Below, piece after piece: positions 44,606-53,615 of a stretch of DNA of 64,000 nucleotides. Under the pieces are notes generated by a model. It was not told the origin of the DNA. It did not search any database and saw nothing but the letters and a program-made list of their open reading frames with translations. Position 1 is the stretch's first letter. Each line of letters begins with the position of its first letter. The translations under genes were made by a program, and so were the position numbers. Where the stretch lies: NCBI RefSeq assembly GCF_027889715.1, contig NZ_JAPJZH010000013.1, positions 1-64,000 of the forward strand, given 5' to 3'. Origin of the DNA: Allohoeflea poritis. Its GTDB lineage: Bacteria > Pseudomonadota > Alphaproteobacteria > Rhizobiales > Rhizobiaceae.

Positions 44606-46342
44606 CTATCGGATTGTTTCTTGCATGATGCAAGAGTTTATTGAGAATTTGCCGTCCTTTCTGTTTTCTTTGTCATCCAGTCCGAAGTACGCACGGAACA
44701 AATCGCAGTCGATGTAGTAATCCGGCATTTCATGTTTTCCGAATTCAGGTTTTCTGCAATGCGCCACCGGGTGCTCATTGGCCTTTCGCCAAAGTTTCGC
44801 CAGCGTATGACGGCCGAGTTCACGAGCACCGGGGCAGGAAGGCGTACACCTGTGATTCAATATCCACCAAGCAGTTCTGCTATGTTCCCCTTTTTCTGAT
44901 TTGTCCAGAAGGTTACCGCGGACAATCATGGATGCGACATATGGATATGATCCAGCTTTACAAAGCACTTCCCGAAGACGTTTGAAATCAACGGGTGAAC
45001 CAAGTTGATTGTTGGGTTTTTTGCTGCCCGTTAAGTCTTCAAATGTCGCACCCAGGAATGTCGCATTTTCGGTGGGCGAGTTCGACAAGTCCACTTCTTT
45101 GAGACGCGCTCCGATCAACCGCGCATTTTCGAAGTTGGCATCCTCTAATTTAGCAGCCTTTAGGTCAACGCCATCGAGATGGGCGCCGTTCAGCTTTGCT
45201 CCATAGAGCCTTGCCTGTTTGAGGTCTGCGCCCGTTAGATTTGCATCGTTTAGCTGTGCGTTGTTGAGAAATACATGATCCATCTGTGCGAACACAAAGG
45301 AAGCCTCCTTCAAGCAAGCTTTTCGGAGATTGGTTCTCTGTGTGGAAGCCCCATCGAGATTCGCGCGCAGAAGGTTAGCTCCCTGGAAGTTGGCGCGAAA
45401 TAGGCGCGCTCCTCGGAGGATGGCATAGGGCAAATTCGCCCCGGCATAACTCCGTCTGCTGAGTATCAGCGTTGGTGCAACATAGTCATCGGTCCGGACG
45501 AATTCACGGTCGTTGACAAAGTTGTTGTCCGAGGGATTGAGCGAAAATAGAAAAAATCTCGCTCGCTTAATCAGGCTTGAACTATTCCTTTCAGTACCCG
45601 TCGTACACGCGCCGGGTCGGAGTCCGGTGTTATGAATGTGCCAGGAAAGCGTCGGTATGAACAATAAAGACGATAGAACCAAAAGGCAGGAGACAACCGT
45701 CGAATATGACTTTGCTGAGAGCCAATAAATGAAAAACCAACAAAGGGCGAAGTCGGCAGCAATGGTCAGGGAGTGTACGATATTGATGATTTCGCTCTGA
45801 TACCGAAGGAACTTCAACTGAATCAAAAAAAGAACGACCAGCGGCAGAAGGCAGACCGAAAAATCTGTGATGACATGCGTTATGCCGGCTGCGGTTAGTC
45901 GTCTTTTTTCGCGAAAGGCAAGTCCACGGAGCAGGACGGACGTTCCCATGAACTGTTCAAGCGCCTTTGGATGCCTGCTCTCATTCTCATCTTTATCGCT
46001 CCGTTTCCGCTCAAGGCTTCGCAATTTATTGAGAGCGTCCATCAGCAAACGGTACTTCGCCAGAACAAACGCATGCAGGAACAGGATCAGTAGCGGTGCG
46101 GCGATCGCGAACCCGTACAGAGGCAGTTGCGCCGATAACAGCGGCACCTCGACCGGTGAGCCGAGAAACATGTCGTGGTCGGTAATGCCTGCGATCATCG
46201 CGACCAGGACGGAACCCAGGGACAAAAGGGCGATCCAGTAGTTCTGCAGCTGGCTGCCCGATTCATTGACGAGTTGCAGCAGCGCCCAGCTCTTCGGATA
46301 GAGCTTCTGGTAATCGGCCTGTCTGGGATCGTCGCCTGCCAT
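44606..46342 (-). CDS. Membrane-anchored pentapeptide-repeat protein B
   Basis: The 578-residue product has about five N-terminal membrane helices (residues near 36-56, 72-94, 152-174, 186-206 and 214-232). A long pentapeptide-repeat region follows from about 295 to 435 (for example ANLPYAILRGARLFRANFQG and LNDANLTGADLKQARLYGAK), and a C-terminal 110-residue cap without repeats carries several Cys. The gene is noticeably richer in A and T than its neighbours, which suggests transfer. It is 14 bases upstream-adjacent to the beta-helix gene on the same strand order. Architecture resembles protein A at 41709, but similarity outside the repeats is not evident by eye. Confidence 0.75.
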   Translation of the reverse strand: MAGDDPRQADYQKLYPKSWALLQLVNESGSQLQNYWIALLSLGSVLVAMIAGITDHDMFLGSPVEVPLLSAQLPLYGFAIAAPLLILFLHAFVLAKYRLLMDALNKLRSLERKRSDKDENESRHPKALEQFMGTSVLLRGLAFREKRRLTAAGITHVITDFSVCLLPLVVLFLIQLKFLRYQSEIINIVHSLTIAADFALCWFFIYWLSAKSYSTVVSCLLVLSSLLFIPTLSWHIHNTGLRPGACTTGTERNSSSLIKRARFFLFSLNPSDNNFVNDREFVRTDDYVAPTLILSRRSYAGANLPYAILRGARLFRANFQGANLLRANLDGASTQRTNLRKACLKEASFVFAQMDHVFLNNAQLNDANLTGADLKQARLYGAKLNGAHLDGVDLKAAKLEDANFENARLIGARLKEVDLSNSPTENATFLGATFEDLTGSKKPNNQLGSPVDFKRLREVLCKAGSYPYVASMIVRGNLLDKSEKGEHSRTAWWILNHRCTPSCPGARELGRHTLAKLWRKANEHPVAHCRKPEFGKHEMPDYYIDCDLFRAYFGLDDKENRKDGKFSINSCIMQETIR

Positions 46343-46356
46343 GCCCCCACCTGTCG

Positions 46357-48069
46357 TCAGTCGGCCGTGCCCGGCTTGTGTTCAAGCCACCCGAATTCCT
46401 CTTCAAGCGCGAACAGGGATCCGTCTTCCTGATACGCGCCGATATTGCGGCAGCCCTGTTCTTCGAATGTCCGCCAGCCCTTCGTCTCCAGCGTGAAGCC
46501 GATTGAGGCTTCCGTCGCGTCGTCCGCGCCGTCTGTATCGCACTTCAGCTGGAAGGATTCGGCGGTCGTGGCCTCGGCCGTCAACGGTCCCTTGAACCCC
46601 GGATAGCCGTCGCGCGAGTTTTCTCCGAAAGGATAGCCGGCACTTCGCAGATCATGCAGCCTGTCGGCCCCGTAGATGACGTTGCTGTAGAAGGCGATCC
46701 CGAGTTTTTCCCAGTCCTTGGTGAAGCGGTTCTTTTCGGCGGCGATGATGTCGCCTTCCTTGTCGTAGCGGCTGTGCGGCGTATCGCGGCTCTTGAGATC
46801 CTTGGCAAAGAGGCTTTCCGTTTCGCTGCATTCGCCTTGCGCATTCTGGCAGAACACGATGGCGTTGTTGAAAAAACGCAGGCCGGCGAAGCGTTTTTGC
46901 TTGGCGATGCGCTCGCGCAGGTGAAACGAATTGTGGAAGAAGTAGGTGGGCCCGTCTGCAGCATGGCGCGACGTCAGCTTGAAGATCGCTCCGCCCCTGC
47001 GCGCGTCCGGATCAATGCCCTCCGGTGGTTTCTTTCCGGGACCGGGCGACTGGGTGTGCCAGCCCACATTGCCGTAGATGTAGAACCAGCCTGAGCGCTT
47101 CATCTCGAAGGAGAACCAGCTGTAGACGTCGACGAGCTCGTTGTGCCGCACGATCCAGTTCCAGGCGCCGCCTTCCGGCTCGATCGCGTTGTCGCGGATA
47201 CGCTCGAAACGGTTTTTTTCGATGACGACGTTGAGGTTCAGCAACGGGCTTGGCGTGTCTTCAAAATTGAAGAGATGGATGGCGTTGAACGCGTCTTCGA
47301 TCAGGTTCTTCCGCAGCGTGACAAAACCGGCGATCCGCCATGCGGCGAAGAAGTCTCCATCGAAATGACGGTAGTCATCCTCGATGTTGACGACACCGTA
47401 GTCCGGCGGGACGCCGGAATTGGATATGTCGCCATGGATGCGCTGCCAGGCGATTTTCTTCCAGTGGCCGGCCGGCTTTCCGCTTTCCTGATTGTCCGGG
47501 TTCTGACGCCATCGGCACTTCTCGACCAGTATATGCCGCGTATGTTGTCCGGTCGCGCCGATCGCGAAAGTGCCCCACCGGAACTGGCAGGCGCGAACGA
47601 CGATGTCCTGGCAGTTGTCGATATAAAGGGCCGTCGGCCAGCATTTGTCGAAATAAAGCCCTTTGATGGTCACATGCTGGCAGTCGCGCAGATAAAGTTG
47701 CGCCTCGTCGGCGAGATAATAGAGGCCGGGGAAGCTGCCTGCGGCCTGTTTCCTGGCCGCTGCCTCGTTGGCCTTGGTCTTGTAGTCGTCCGCCGTGACG
47801 CAGCTTGTAAACAGGGTGTCCTGATCTTCATCCGGCAATCGCTGGGAGTTTTGGACCTTCCACCATTTGTCTTTCGGCGTGGCGCCCTTGATCGTGATGG
47901 TGGAACCGGCAAGGCCGCGCAGGCCGACCGCTGTCAGAGGCTTCGTGTATCTTCCGGGAAGAAGCGTCAGGCAGTCGCCGGGCTCAAGCTTCCGCAGCTT
48001 TTCCTGTGCGCAGTCCGGACAGGCCGTGAGCCTGTCTTCCTTGCAATCAAGGGAAGATTTATCGCCCAT
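46357..48069 (-). CDS. Right-handed parallel beta-helix protein (pectate-lyase-like fold)
   Basis: The 570-residue product shows repeated coils typical of parallel beta-helices: CLTLLPGRYTKPLTAVGLRG and STITIKGATP near the start, then the QHVTIKGLYFDKCWPTALYI and CQDIVVRACQFRW coils and NVVIEKNRFERIRDNAIEP. This is the layout of polysaccharide lyases and related carbohydrate-active proteins (chondroitinase B-like). No classical signal peptide is seen; the N-terminus has a CPDC pair. I chose the ATG at 48069 because longer frames run into the hydrolase gene, though its ribosome site is weak. Catalytic residues cannot be assigned by eye. It may act on a polysaccharide. Confidence 0.68.
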   Translation of the reverse strand: MGDKSSLDCKEDRLTACPDCAQEKLRKLEPGDCLTLLPGRYTKPLTAVGLRGLAGSTITIKGATPKDKWWKVQNSQRLPDEDQDTLFTSCVTADDYKTKANEAAARKQAAGSFPGLYYLADEAQLYLRDCQHVTIKGLYFDKCWPTALYIDNCQDIVVRACQFRWGTFAIGATGQHTRHILVEKCRWRQNPDNQESGKPAGHWKKIAWQRIHGDISNSGVPPDYGVVNIEDDYRHFDGDFFAAWRIAGFVTLRKNLIEDAFNAIHLFNFEDTPSPLLNLNVVIEKNRFERIRDNAIEPEGGAWNWIVRHNELVDVYSWFSFEMKRSGWFYIYGNVGWHTQSPGPGKKPPEGIDPDARRGGAIFKLTSRHAADGPTYFFHNSFHLRERIAKQKRFAGLRFFNNAIVFCQNAQGECSETESLFAKDLKSRDTPHSRYDKEGDIIAAEKNRFTKDWEKLGIAFYSNVIYGADRLHDLRSAGYPFGENSRDGYPGFKGPLTAEATTAESFQLKCDTDGADDATEASIGFTLETKGWRTFEEQGCRNIGAYQEDGSLFALEEEFGWLEHKPGTAD

Positions 48070-48154
48070 GATGCAACATTGGAGCGAAATACACGCTTTG
48101 TCAAAGAATTCGGGGCCGTCATTCCCTGTCGATGCCGGTGGGTGCCGGACCGTT

Positions 48155-49087
48155 TCAATCGGCAGGGGCGGTCGCGCCGGGACGCAGATTGCGCAGCAGC
48201 CGCAGCACCGCTTCACGCATGGCGGGCGTCTCCGCGTGGCCGCTATCGTTCGAAATCAGGAACTCGAGCCGATCCTCAGCACCGGCAAGACGATATGCTT
48301 CCCGCAGCCTTTCAAGCGCCGGGTCAAAAGCCTCGGCCGGTGTCAACGGGTCGAGGCGGCCGCAGCACACCAGCTGCAGACGTGGTGCGATGAGGGCGGC
48401 TATGTCGGCAAGATCGCAGGTCTCGAGCAGTCCGGGAACCGTCATGTAGGGGCCGTGCAGGTCGTGCGCGCCGCTTTCGATGAGCGGGCGCATGTTGGAA
48501 AAGGCGCACAGATGCGCGCAGGCGCCAATGCGCTCGTCGAGCGCCGCGAGCAGATAGGCATGCGTGGCGCCCATCGACAGGCCGAGCGCCGCGAGGCGCG
48601 ATGCGTCCACATCGTCGCGCGCGGCGAGATAGTCGAGCGCGGCGCTGAGATCGGCGAGCATGTGCCCCAGCAGCGTCCGGCCGTGCCAGTGCGCTGCCTT
48701 GGACAGCGCGGATTCGCTGCCTTCGATTTGCCGGCTGCCAAAGCCAGGCATGTCCACGCAAAGCACAGCAAAACCGGCGGCGGCGAGAACCGGGCCATAG
48801 GCGGAAAGCAATGCGGGACGGCCTTCCACAAGCTCGCGCCGCCCGATTTCGTGGCGGTTTCCATGGGCATGGCAGTAGAGGACGGCCGGAAGCGGTTCGG
48901 CATCTCCGTACGGGCGCAACAGTGTCCCGGGCACCGTGCCGCCGGATGTTTCGACGGTGATCTCTTCGACCGCAAAGTCCGGTTGCTGCCGGACTGTGAT
49001 CACGCGACCGCCTGAACCTGGGGGAGGGCCGCCCGGATAACCGAGCAGCCGCCACAATTTTGCGGCATCGATGTCTGGTTTGCTCAA
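48155..49087 (-). CDS. Alpha/beta hydrolase (dienelactone hydrolase/esterase type)
   Basis: This 310-residue enzyme has the nucleophile elbow AALGLSMGATHAYLLAAL with the catalytic Ser at about residue 160, the oxyanion region PAVLYCHAHGNRHEIG, and a late SNDSGHAETPAMREAVL with the catalytic His. The acid is probably in GRLDPLTPAEA. No signal peptide, so cytoplasmic. It is divergent from uxuA with an 81-base gap that contains the GntR-type operator at 49129, so it is likely co-regulated with uronate genes. A role in removing an ester or acyl group from the imported uronate is my inference. Confidence 0.8.
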   Translation of the reverse strand: MSKPDIDAAKLWRLLGYPGGPPPGSGGRVITVRQQPDFAVEEITVETSGGTVPGTLLRPYGDAEPLPAVLYCHAHGNRHEIGRRELVEGRPALLSAYGPVLAAAGFAVLCVDMPGFGSRQIEGSESALSKAAHWHGRTLLGHMLADLSAALDYLAARDDVDASRLAALGLSMGATHAYLLAALDERIGACAHLCAFSNMRPLIESGAHDLHGPYMTVPGLLETCDLADIAALIAPRLQLVCCGRLDPLTPAEAFDPALERLREAYRLAGAEDRLEFLISNDSGHAETPAMREAVLRLLRNLRPGATAPAD

Positions 49088-49128
49088 TGCAATTTTCTCC
49101 CCGGCGCGCCGAATCGGACTTGTCCAGC

Positions 49129-49144
49129 TACTGGTATACTAGTA
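49129..49144. promoter_or_regulatory. GntR-type operator upstream of uxuA
   Basis: TACTGGTATACTAGTA is a near-perfect palindrome 25 bases before the uxuA start. The reverse complement of the site at 51171-51186 matches it in 15 of 16 positions. The GntR/FCD regulator encoded between the two sites is the expected binding protein. It also lies in front of the divergent alpha/beta hydrolase gene. Confidence 0.8.
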
Positions 49145-49168
49145 TATGTCACCTATTGGGAGATTGAA

Positions 49169-50446
49169 ATGAGGCAGACTTGGCGGTGGTTCGGGCCGCT
49201 GGACAGGGTGACCATCGGCGATGCGCGTCAGGCCGGCGCCGAGGCGATTGTCTCGGCCCTGCATCATATTCCGCCGGGTGCGCTATGGCCTCTTGAGGAA
49301 ATCGCCGCCCGCCACCACGATGTCTCACACAATGCGGACGGGACGGCAACGGGTCTTGCCTGGGAAGTCGTCGAGAGCCTGCCGGTTTCAGAGGCGATCA
49401 AGACTATGTCAGGCGACTGGCGCGGCGATATCGAACGCTACAAGGCAAGCCTGTCCAATCTGGCCGAAGCCGGCATTCGAACGGTCTGTTACAACTTCAT
49501 GCCGGTGCTTGACTGGACCCGCACGGATCTTGCCGCACCGATGGACCATGGCGGGACGTCGATGCGTTTCGATCTTGTCGATTTCGCCGTCTTCGACATG
49601 CACATCCTTTGCCGGCCTTCAGCGGACCGGGACTATCCGAAGACGGTGGCGGAGCTTGCCGGCCGGCGCTTCACCGACATGTCGGATGCGCAGAAACGGC
49701 GCCTGACGGAAAACGTGACAGCGGGATTGCCCGGCGCCGCCGAACATTGGACGCTCGAAGGCCTGCGCGACCAACTCGCCAATTACGCGGCCATCGATGC
49801 GGATCGGCTGCGCCAGATGCATATCGATTTCCTGTCCGAGATCGTGCCGCTTGCCGAACGCCTCGATATCCGGCTGTGCTGTCATCCGGACGATCCCCCG
49901 TTTCCGCTGCTGGGACTGCCCAGGGTCATGTCCACGGCCGAGGATTTTCGTATGCTCTTGTCCGCCGTCGACAGCCCGTCGGCGGGCCTGACCTTCTGCT
50001 CCGGCTCGCTCGGCTCCCGGCCCGACAATGACATTCCCGCAATGGCGTCGGAATTTGCGGAGCGCATCCATTTCGTGCATCTGCGCAACGTGACCCGCGA
50101 GACCGAAGGCATTTCCTGCTCATTCCTCGAGGACGAGCATCTGGCCGGAGACACGGACATGGTCGCGGTCATTTCGGCGCTTCTGGCGGAGGAGGGGCGC
50201 CGCCGTGACGCCGGGCGCGCCGATCACAGGATTCCCATGCGCCCCGACCATGGTCAGGACATACTCGATGATCTGCAGCGCGGCGCGCAACCCGGCTACC
50301 CGGCGATCGGCCGCCTCAAGGGCCTGGCGGAACTGCGCGGCGTCATGCATGCGCTTCAGTCCGCGCAACGGTCAGGCAGTCAGAACGAAGCGACCGGTTC
50401 GACTGCCGGCAGGCAGGAGGCACTCCATGCCGCGTTTGACTCCTGA
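49169..50446 (+). CDS. uxuA: Mannonate dehydratase
   Basis: This 425-residue enzyme dehydrates D-mannonate to 2-keto-3-deoxy-D-gluconate in hexuronate catabolism. The N-terminus MRQTWRWFGPLDRVTIGDAR and ALHHIPPGALWPLEEI are diagnostic for UxuA. Metal-binding Cys and His lie in LCCHPDDPP and in IHFVHLRNV, and the HDV of ARHHDV is nearby. Length is close to the usual 390-400 plus a C-terminal extension after residue 390 (QRSGSQNEATGSTAGRQEA) that looks unstructured. The GntR regulator gene starts within its last 20 bases, so the two genes are coupled. Confidence 0.93.
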   Translation: MRQTWRWFGPLDRVTIGDARQAGAEAIVSALHHIPPGALWPLEEIAARHHDVSHNADGTATGLAWEVVESLPVSEAIKTMSGDWRGDIERYKASLSNLAEAGIRTVCYNFMPVLDWTRTDLAAPMDHGGTSMRFDLVDFAVFDMHILCRPSADRDYPKTVAELAGRRFTDMSDAQKRRLTENVTAGLPGAAEHWTLEGLRDQLANYAAIDADRLRQMHIDFLSEIVPLAERLDIRLCCHPDDPPFPLLGLPRVMSTAEDFRMLLSAVDSPSAGLTFCSGSLGSRPDNDIPAMASEFAERIHFVHLRNVTRETEGISCSFLEDEHLAGDTDMVAVISALLAEEGRRRDAGRADHRIPMRPDHGQDILDDLQRGAQPGYPAIGRLKGLAELRGVMHALQSAQRSGSQNEATGSTAGRQEALHAAFDS

Positions 50447-51134
50447 AGCCTCGGCCTTCGATATGCAGGCGGCTCTAAAGGGCGTCGCCATCGACCGCGC
50501 ACGGTCCATCGGCCCGCAGATCTACGATGCCCTGCGCAGCCGCATCATCGACAACCGGTTTCCGCCAGGCACGGCGCTCAGCGAAAAGGAAGTGGCGCGC
50601 ATTTGCGACATCAGCCGAACGCCTTTGCGGGCGGCCATCCAGGACCTTGCGGGCGAAGGGCTGATCATCGTCAAGCCGCAGGTGGGTTCCGTGGTTGCCC
50701 CGCACGACGCCGCCCGGGTGCGTGAGGCGATCTTCATCCGGGCTGCGATCGAGGCGGCCATCGCCCGGCGTCTTGCGGAAACGGGCGTCGACGAGGCCGC
50801 GTTGGCGCCGGTCCTTGCCGCGCAAAAGGCCGCCGGCGAGCGCGACGACTACCTGACCTTCTTCCGCTATGACGAACAGTTCCACAGCATGCTCGCGCGG
50901 ATGGCGGAGGTGCCCAATGCCTGGCAGATGGTGCAGTCGGTCAAGGCGCATATCGACCGCCAGCGCCTGCTTCTGATGTCGTCGATAACCGGTCGCTCCA
51001 TGCGCGCCTATGAAGACCACGTCAAACTCATTGAGGCGATAAGCCGCGGCGATGCGAGCGCCGCCGCCGCGGTCATGCGCGATCACGTCAACTCGGCGCT
51101 CGAAACCCTGGAAGCGGGCGCGCAGGGACCCTGA
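50427..51134 (+). CDS. GntR-family regulator with FCD domain
   Basis: The 235-residue product has an N-terminal winged helix-turn-helix (about residues 28-92, SEKEVARICDISRTPLRAAI) and a C-terminal FCD effector domain (about 100-225) with metal-coordinating acidic and His residues such as YDEQFHSMLARM and YEDHVKLIEAI. This FadR-subfamily layout is used by UxuR/ExuR-type regulators responding to hexuronates. The start at 50427 has AGGAGG upstream and overlaps uxuA by 20 bases. It probably represses from the matching palindromes at 49129 and 51171, with a uronate or its product as inducer. Confidence 0.9.
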   Translation: MPRLTPEASAFDMQAALKGVAIDRARSIGPQIYDALRSRIIDNRFPPGTALSEKEVARICDISRTPLRAAIQDLAGEGLIIVKPQVGSVVAPHDAARVREAIFIRAAIEAAIARRLAETGVDEAALAPVLAAQKAAGERDDYLTFFRYDEQFHSMLARMAEVPNAWQMVQSVKAHIDRQRLLLMSSITGRSMRAYEDHVKLIEAISRGDASAAAAVMRDHVNSALETLEAGAQGP

Positions 51135-51170
51135 TCCGGCAGAATTAAGCTTGCTCGCAAAGATGATGTT

Positions 51171-51186
51171 TACTAGTATACAAGTA
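51171..51186. promoter_or_regulatory. GntR-type operator upstream of the uronate ABC importer
   Basis: TACTAGTATACAAGTA, 20 bases upstream of the binding-protein start at 51207, mirrors the site at 49129-49144 in reverse complement with one mismatch. It overlaps the likely promoter of the importer operon. Confidence 0.8.
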
Positions 51187-51206
51187 GCAAATGGGAGGTA
51201 ATCAAA

Positions 51207-52493
51207 ATGAACAGCAGACTGAACAGACTTCTGGTGCTCGGCACTGCAGCCATGGGACTCATGGTGAGCAGCGCGCTGGCCGAGACCGAATTGCGCATAA
51301 CCTGGTACAATGACGGCAACGAGGGCGAGGTCATGCGCGAAATCCTCGACCGCTACGAGGCTGCCAACCCGGACGTGAAGGTGACCCTCGACGTCGTTCC
51401 CTACAAGGCCATCCTGGAAAGCCTGCCGGTGCAGCTCGCAGCCGGGGAGGGGCCGGACCTTGCCCGGGTCACCGACCTTGGCGGTCTGTCCGAGCACTAT
51501 ATGGATCTGACCCCGCACATCTCCGATGCAGCCTATTGGGAAACCAATTTCGGTCCGTTCCTGAAATGGCTGCGCCAGCCGGGCGATGACAGCGCCATTT
51601 CCGGCTTCATGACACAGCTCACCGTGACCGGGCCTTATGTCAACAAGACGCTCTTCGAGCAGGCCGGGGTCGATCTGCCGGGCGATGGCGCGACCTGGGA
51701 CGACTGGGCCGTTGCGGTTCGCGAAGTTGCCGACAAGCTGGAAATCCCGATCCCGATGGCCTGGGACCGCTCCGGCCACCGCGTGTCCGGTCCTGCGATC
51801 TCCATGGGCGCCAAGATGTTCGATGCCGATGGCAAACCGGCGCTGGTGGATGACGGGCTGAAGGCCATGGCCGGCAAGCTTTATGACTGGCACCAGGACG
51901 GCACCATGCCGAAAGAGCTGTGGGGCTCCGTATCGGGCTCCCAGTATCTCGGCGCCAATGAGGACTTCGCCAACGCCCAGGTCGCCATGTATATGAGCGG
52001 CTCGTGGCAGATCCCGCAATTCGCCGACAAGATCGGCGATGCCTTTGACTGGTGGGCAGTTCCGGCGCCCTGCGGCCCGGCCGCCTGCACCGGCATGCCC
52101 GGCGGTGCGGCGCTTGTGGCGCTGAAGACGTCCGAGCATCCGGAAGAGGTCGGCAAGCTGATGGACTACCTCTCCAGCGAGGAAGTGCTCAACGAGTTCT
52201 ACGGCAAGACGCTGTTCATCCCGGGTCACCTCGGGCTCGCAGCCAACGGCGTTGAATTCCAGACCGACGATCCGCGCGCCAAGCACGCGCTCGAGACATT
52301 CGCCGCTGCGGTTCCCGGCATTTCGCCGACTGCCTTCGACCTGCAGGGCTATGTCAACAACCGCGTCATGTTCAACGCGCTGATCTCGCGCCTCGGTGAG
52401 GCGATTGTCGGCGAGTTGACCCTCGACGAGGCCTACGATCGCATGACCCAGGATGTCGAGCAGCAGATCGCCGAGAAGGAACGCGGCGGCTGA
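51207..52493 (+). CDS. Uronate-locus ABC transporter, periplasmic binding protein
   Basis: This 428-residue family-1 solute-binding protein has a signal peptide (residues 1-25, ending SSALA) and a mature start ETELRITWYNDGNEGEV. Binding-protein features include AAGEGPDLARVTDLGGL and VAMYMSGSWQIPQFADKIG. A GGGAGG ribosome site precedes the ATG. It opens a long operon with two permeases, a dehydrogenase, an ATPase and three oxidoreductases, all likely under the operator at 51171. The ligand is probably a uronate or a uronate-containing glycoside; the protein alone does not say which. Confidence 0.88.
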   Translation: MNSRLNRLLVLGTAAMGLMVSSALAETELRITWYNDGNEGEVMREILDRYEAANPDVKVTLDVVPYKAILESLPVQLAAGEGPDLARVTDLGGLSEHYMDLTPHISDAAYWETNFGPFLKWLRQPGDDSAISGFMTQLTVTGPYVNKTLFEQAGVDLPGDGATWDDWAVAVREVADKLEIPIPMAWDRSGHRVSGPAISMGAKMFDADGKPALVDDGLKAMAGKLYDWHQDGTMPKELWGSVSGSQYLGANEDFANAQVAMYMSGSWQIPQFADKIGDAFDWWAVPAPCGPAACTGMPGGAALVALKTSEHPEEVGKLMDYLSSEEVLNEFYGKTLFIPGHLGLAANGVEFQTDDPRAKHALETFAAAVPGISPTAFDLQGYVNNRVMFNALISRLGEAIVGELTLDEAYDRMTQDVEQQIAEKERGG

Positions 52494-52582
52494 TCACGCG
52501 GTAACATGTGATCGAACAGTGCACTCCGGGCGCGTCCTCCAGGCGCCCGGAGGCTGACAAAATTCAATCCCAGACTGAATCC

Positions 52583-53614
52583 ATGGCGCATCAACCACCG
52601 GCCGATATTGACAATCCGACACTCGGCGAACGTTTCAACGCCGTCGCCTCATGGCCGATGCGCATTCTGTTCGGGTTGCTGGAAACGCCCTTCAGGGCTC
52701 TGCAGCGCCTGCTGGGCATCGGCCGCATGCCCTACATCTTCCTTCTGCCGAATCTCGCCTTCTTCGGCATTTTCGTCATCGTGCCGCTGATCATCAATTT
52801 CGCGTTCTCGGTGACCGGCGGCGACGAACTGTTCCTGAACGACCGGCCCTATATCGGCGGCGAGCAATATTCCTATCTCGCCGATTGCGGCAACTATCTG
52901 GACCCGCAGAGCTGCCGTGAGGACCGGTTCTGGCGCGGCATCTACAACACCATCACCTTCGTCTTTTTCCAGGTCGCCTTCATGGTGCTGTTCTCCCTGA
53001 TAACGGCCCTGATCCTCAACCGGGAAATCCGCGGACGCGGCTTCTTCCGGGCGGCCTTCTTCTTCCCGGTGCTGCTGTCGCCGGTCGTCGTCGCCCTGAT
53101 CTGGAAATGGATCCTGCTGCGCGACGGCGTGCTCAATGCGGGCCTCACCTCGATCGGCTTCGAGCGCATCCTGTTCTTCGTCGACCCCACCTGGTCCATG
53201 TTCTGGGCGATCTTCGTGTCGATCTGGGCCCATATGGGATTCTACACGCTGATACTGCTGGCCGGCCTGCAGGCCATACCGCCCGATCTGTACGAAGCCG
53301 CCGAAATGGACGGCACGAAGCGCGAGCGTGTGTTCTGGCGTATCACCCTGCCGCTGCTTTGGCCCAACCTGCTTGTCGTCATCGTGCTGGCGCTGATCAA
53401 GGCGGTACAGATTTTCGACGAGGTCTTCGTCCTGACCGGCGGCGGCCCCGGAACGGCGACGCAGTTCATTGTCCAGTACATCTACACGACCGGCTTTTCC
53501 AATCAGGTGCAGAATTTCGGCCTTGCCGCGGCGGCCTCGGTTGTCCTCGGCGTGGTGCTGTTCGTTCTGACACTGGTGCAACTCGCGGTAACGCGGCGCA
53601 GGGAGGACGGCTGA
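52583..53614 (+). CDS. Uronate-locus ABC transporter permease (MalF type)
   Basis: This 343-residue permease has about six helices, a longer cytoplasmic N-terminus (45 residues, FNAVASWPMRILFGLLETPF being amphipathic) and a periplasmic loop with two Cys (YLADCGNYLDPQSCRED) that may form a disulfide. The EAA loop is EAAEMDGTKRERVFWRITLP (about residues 242-261). I favour the ATG at 52583; an upstream GTG at 52508 would add 25 polar residues. The next permease starts one base after its stop. Confidence 0.85.
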   Translation: MAHQPPADIDNPTLGERFNAVASWPMRILFGLLETPFRALQRLLGIGRMPYIFLLPNLAFFGIFVIVPLIINFAFSVTGGDELFLNDRPYIGGEQYSYLADCGNYLDPQSCREDRFWRGIYNTITFVFFQVAFMVLFSLITALILNREIRGRGFFRAAFFFPVLLSPVVVALIWKWILLRDGVLNAGLTSIGFERILFFVDPTWSMFWAIFVSIWAHMGFYTLILLAGLQAIPPDLYEAAEMDGTKRERVFWRITLPLLWPNLLVVIVLALIKAVQIFDEVFVLTGGGPGTATQFIVQYIYTTGFSNQVQNFGLAAAASVVLGVVLFVLTLVQLAVTRRREDG

Positions 53615-53615
53615 C

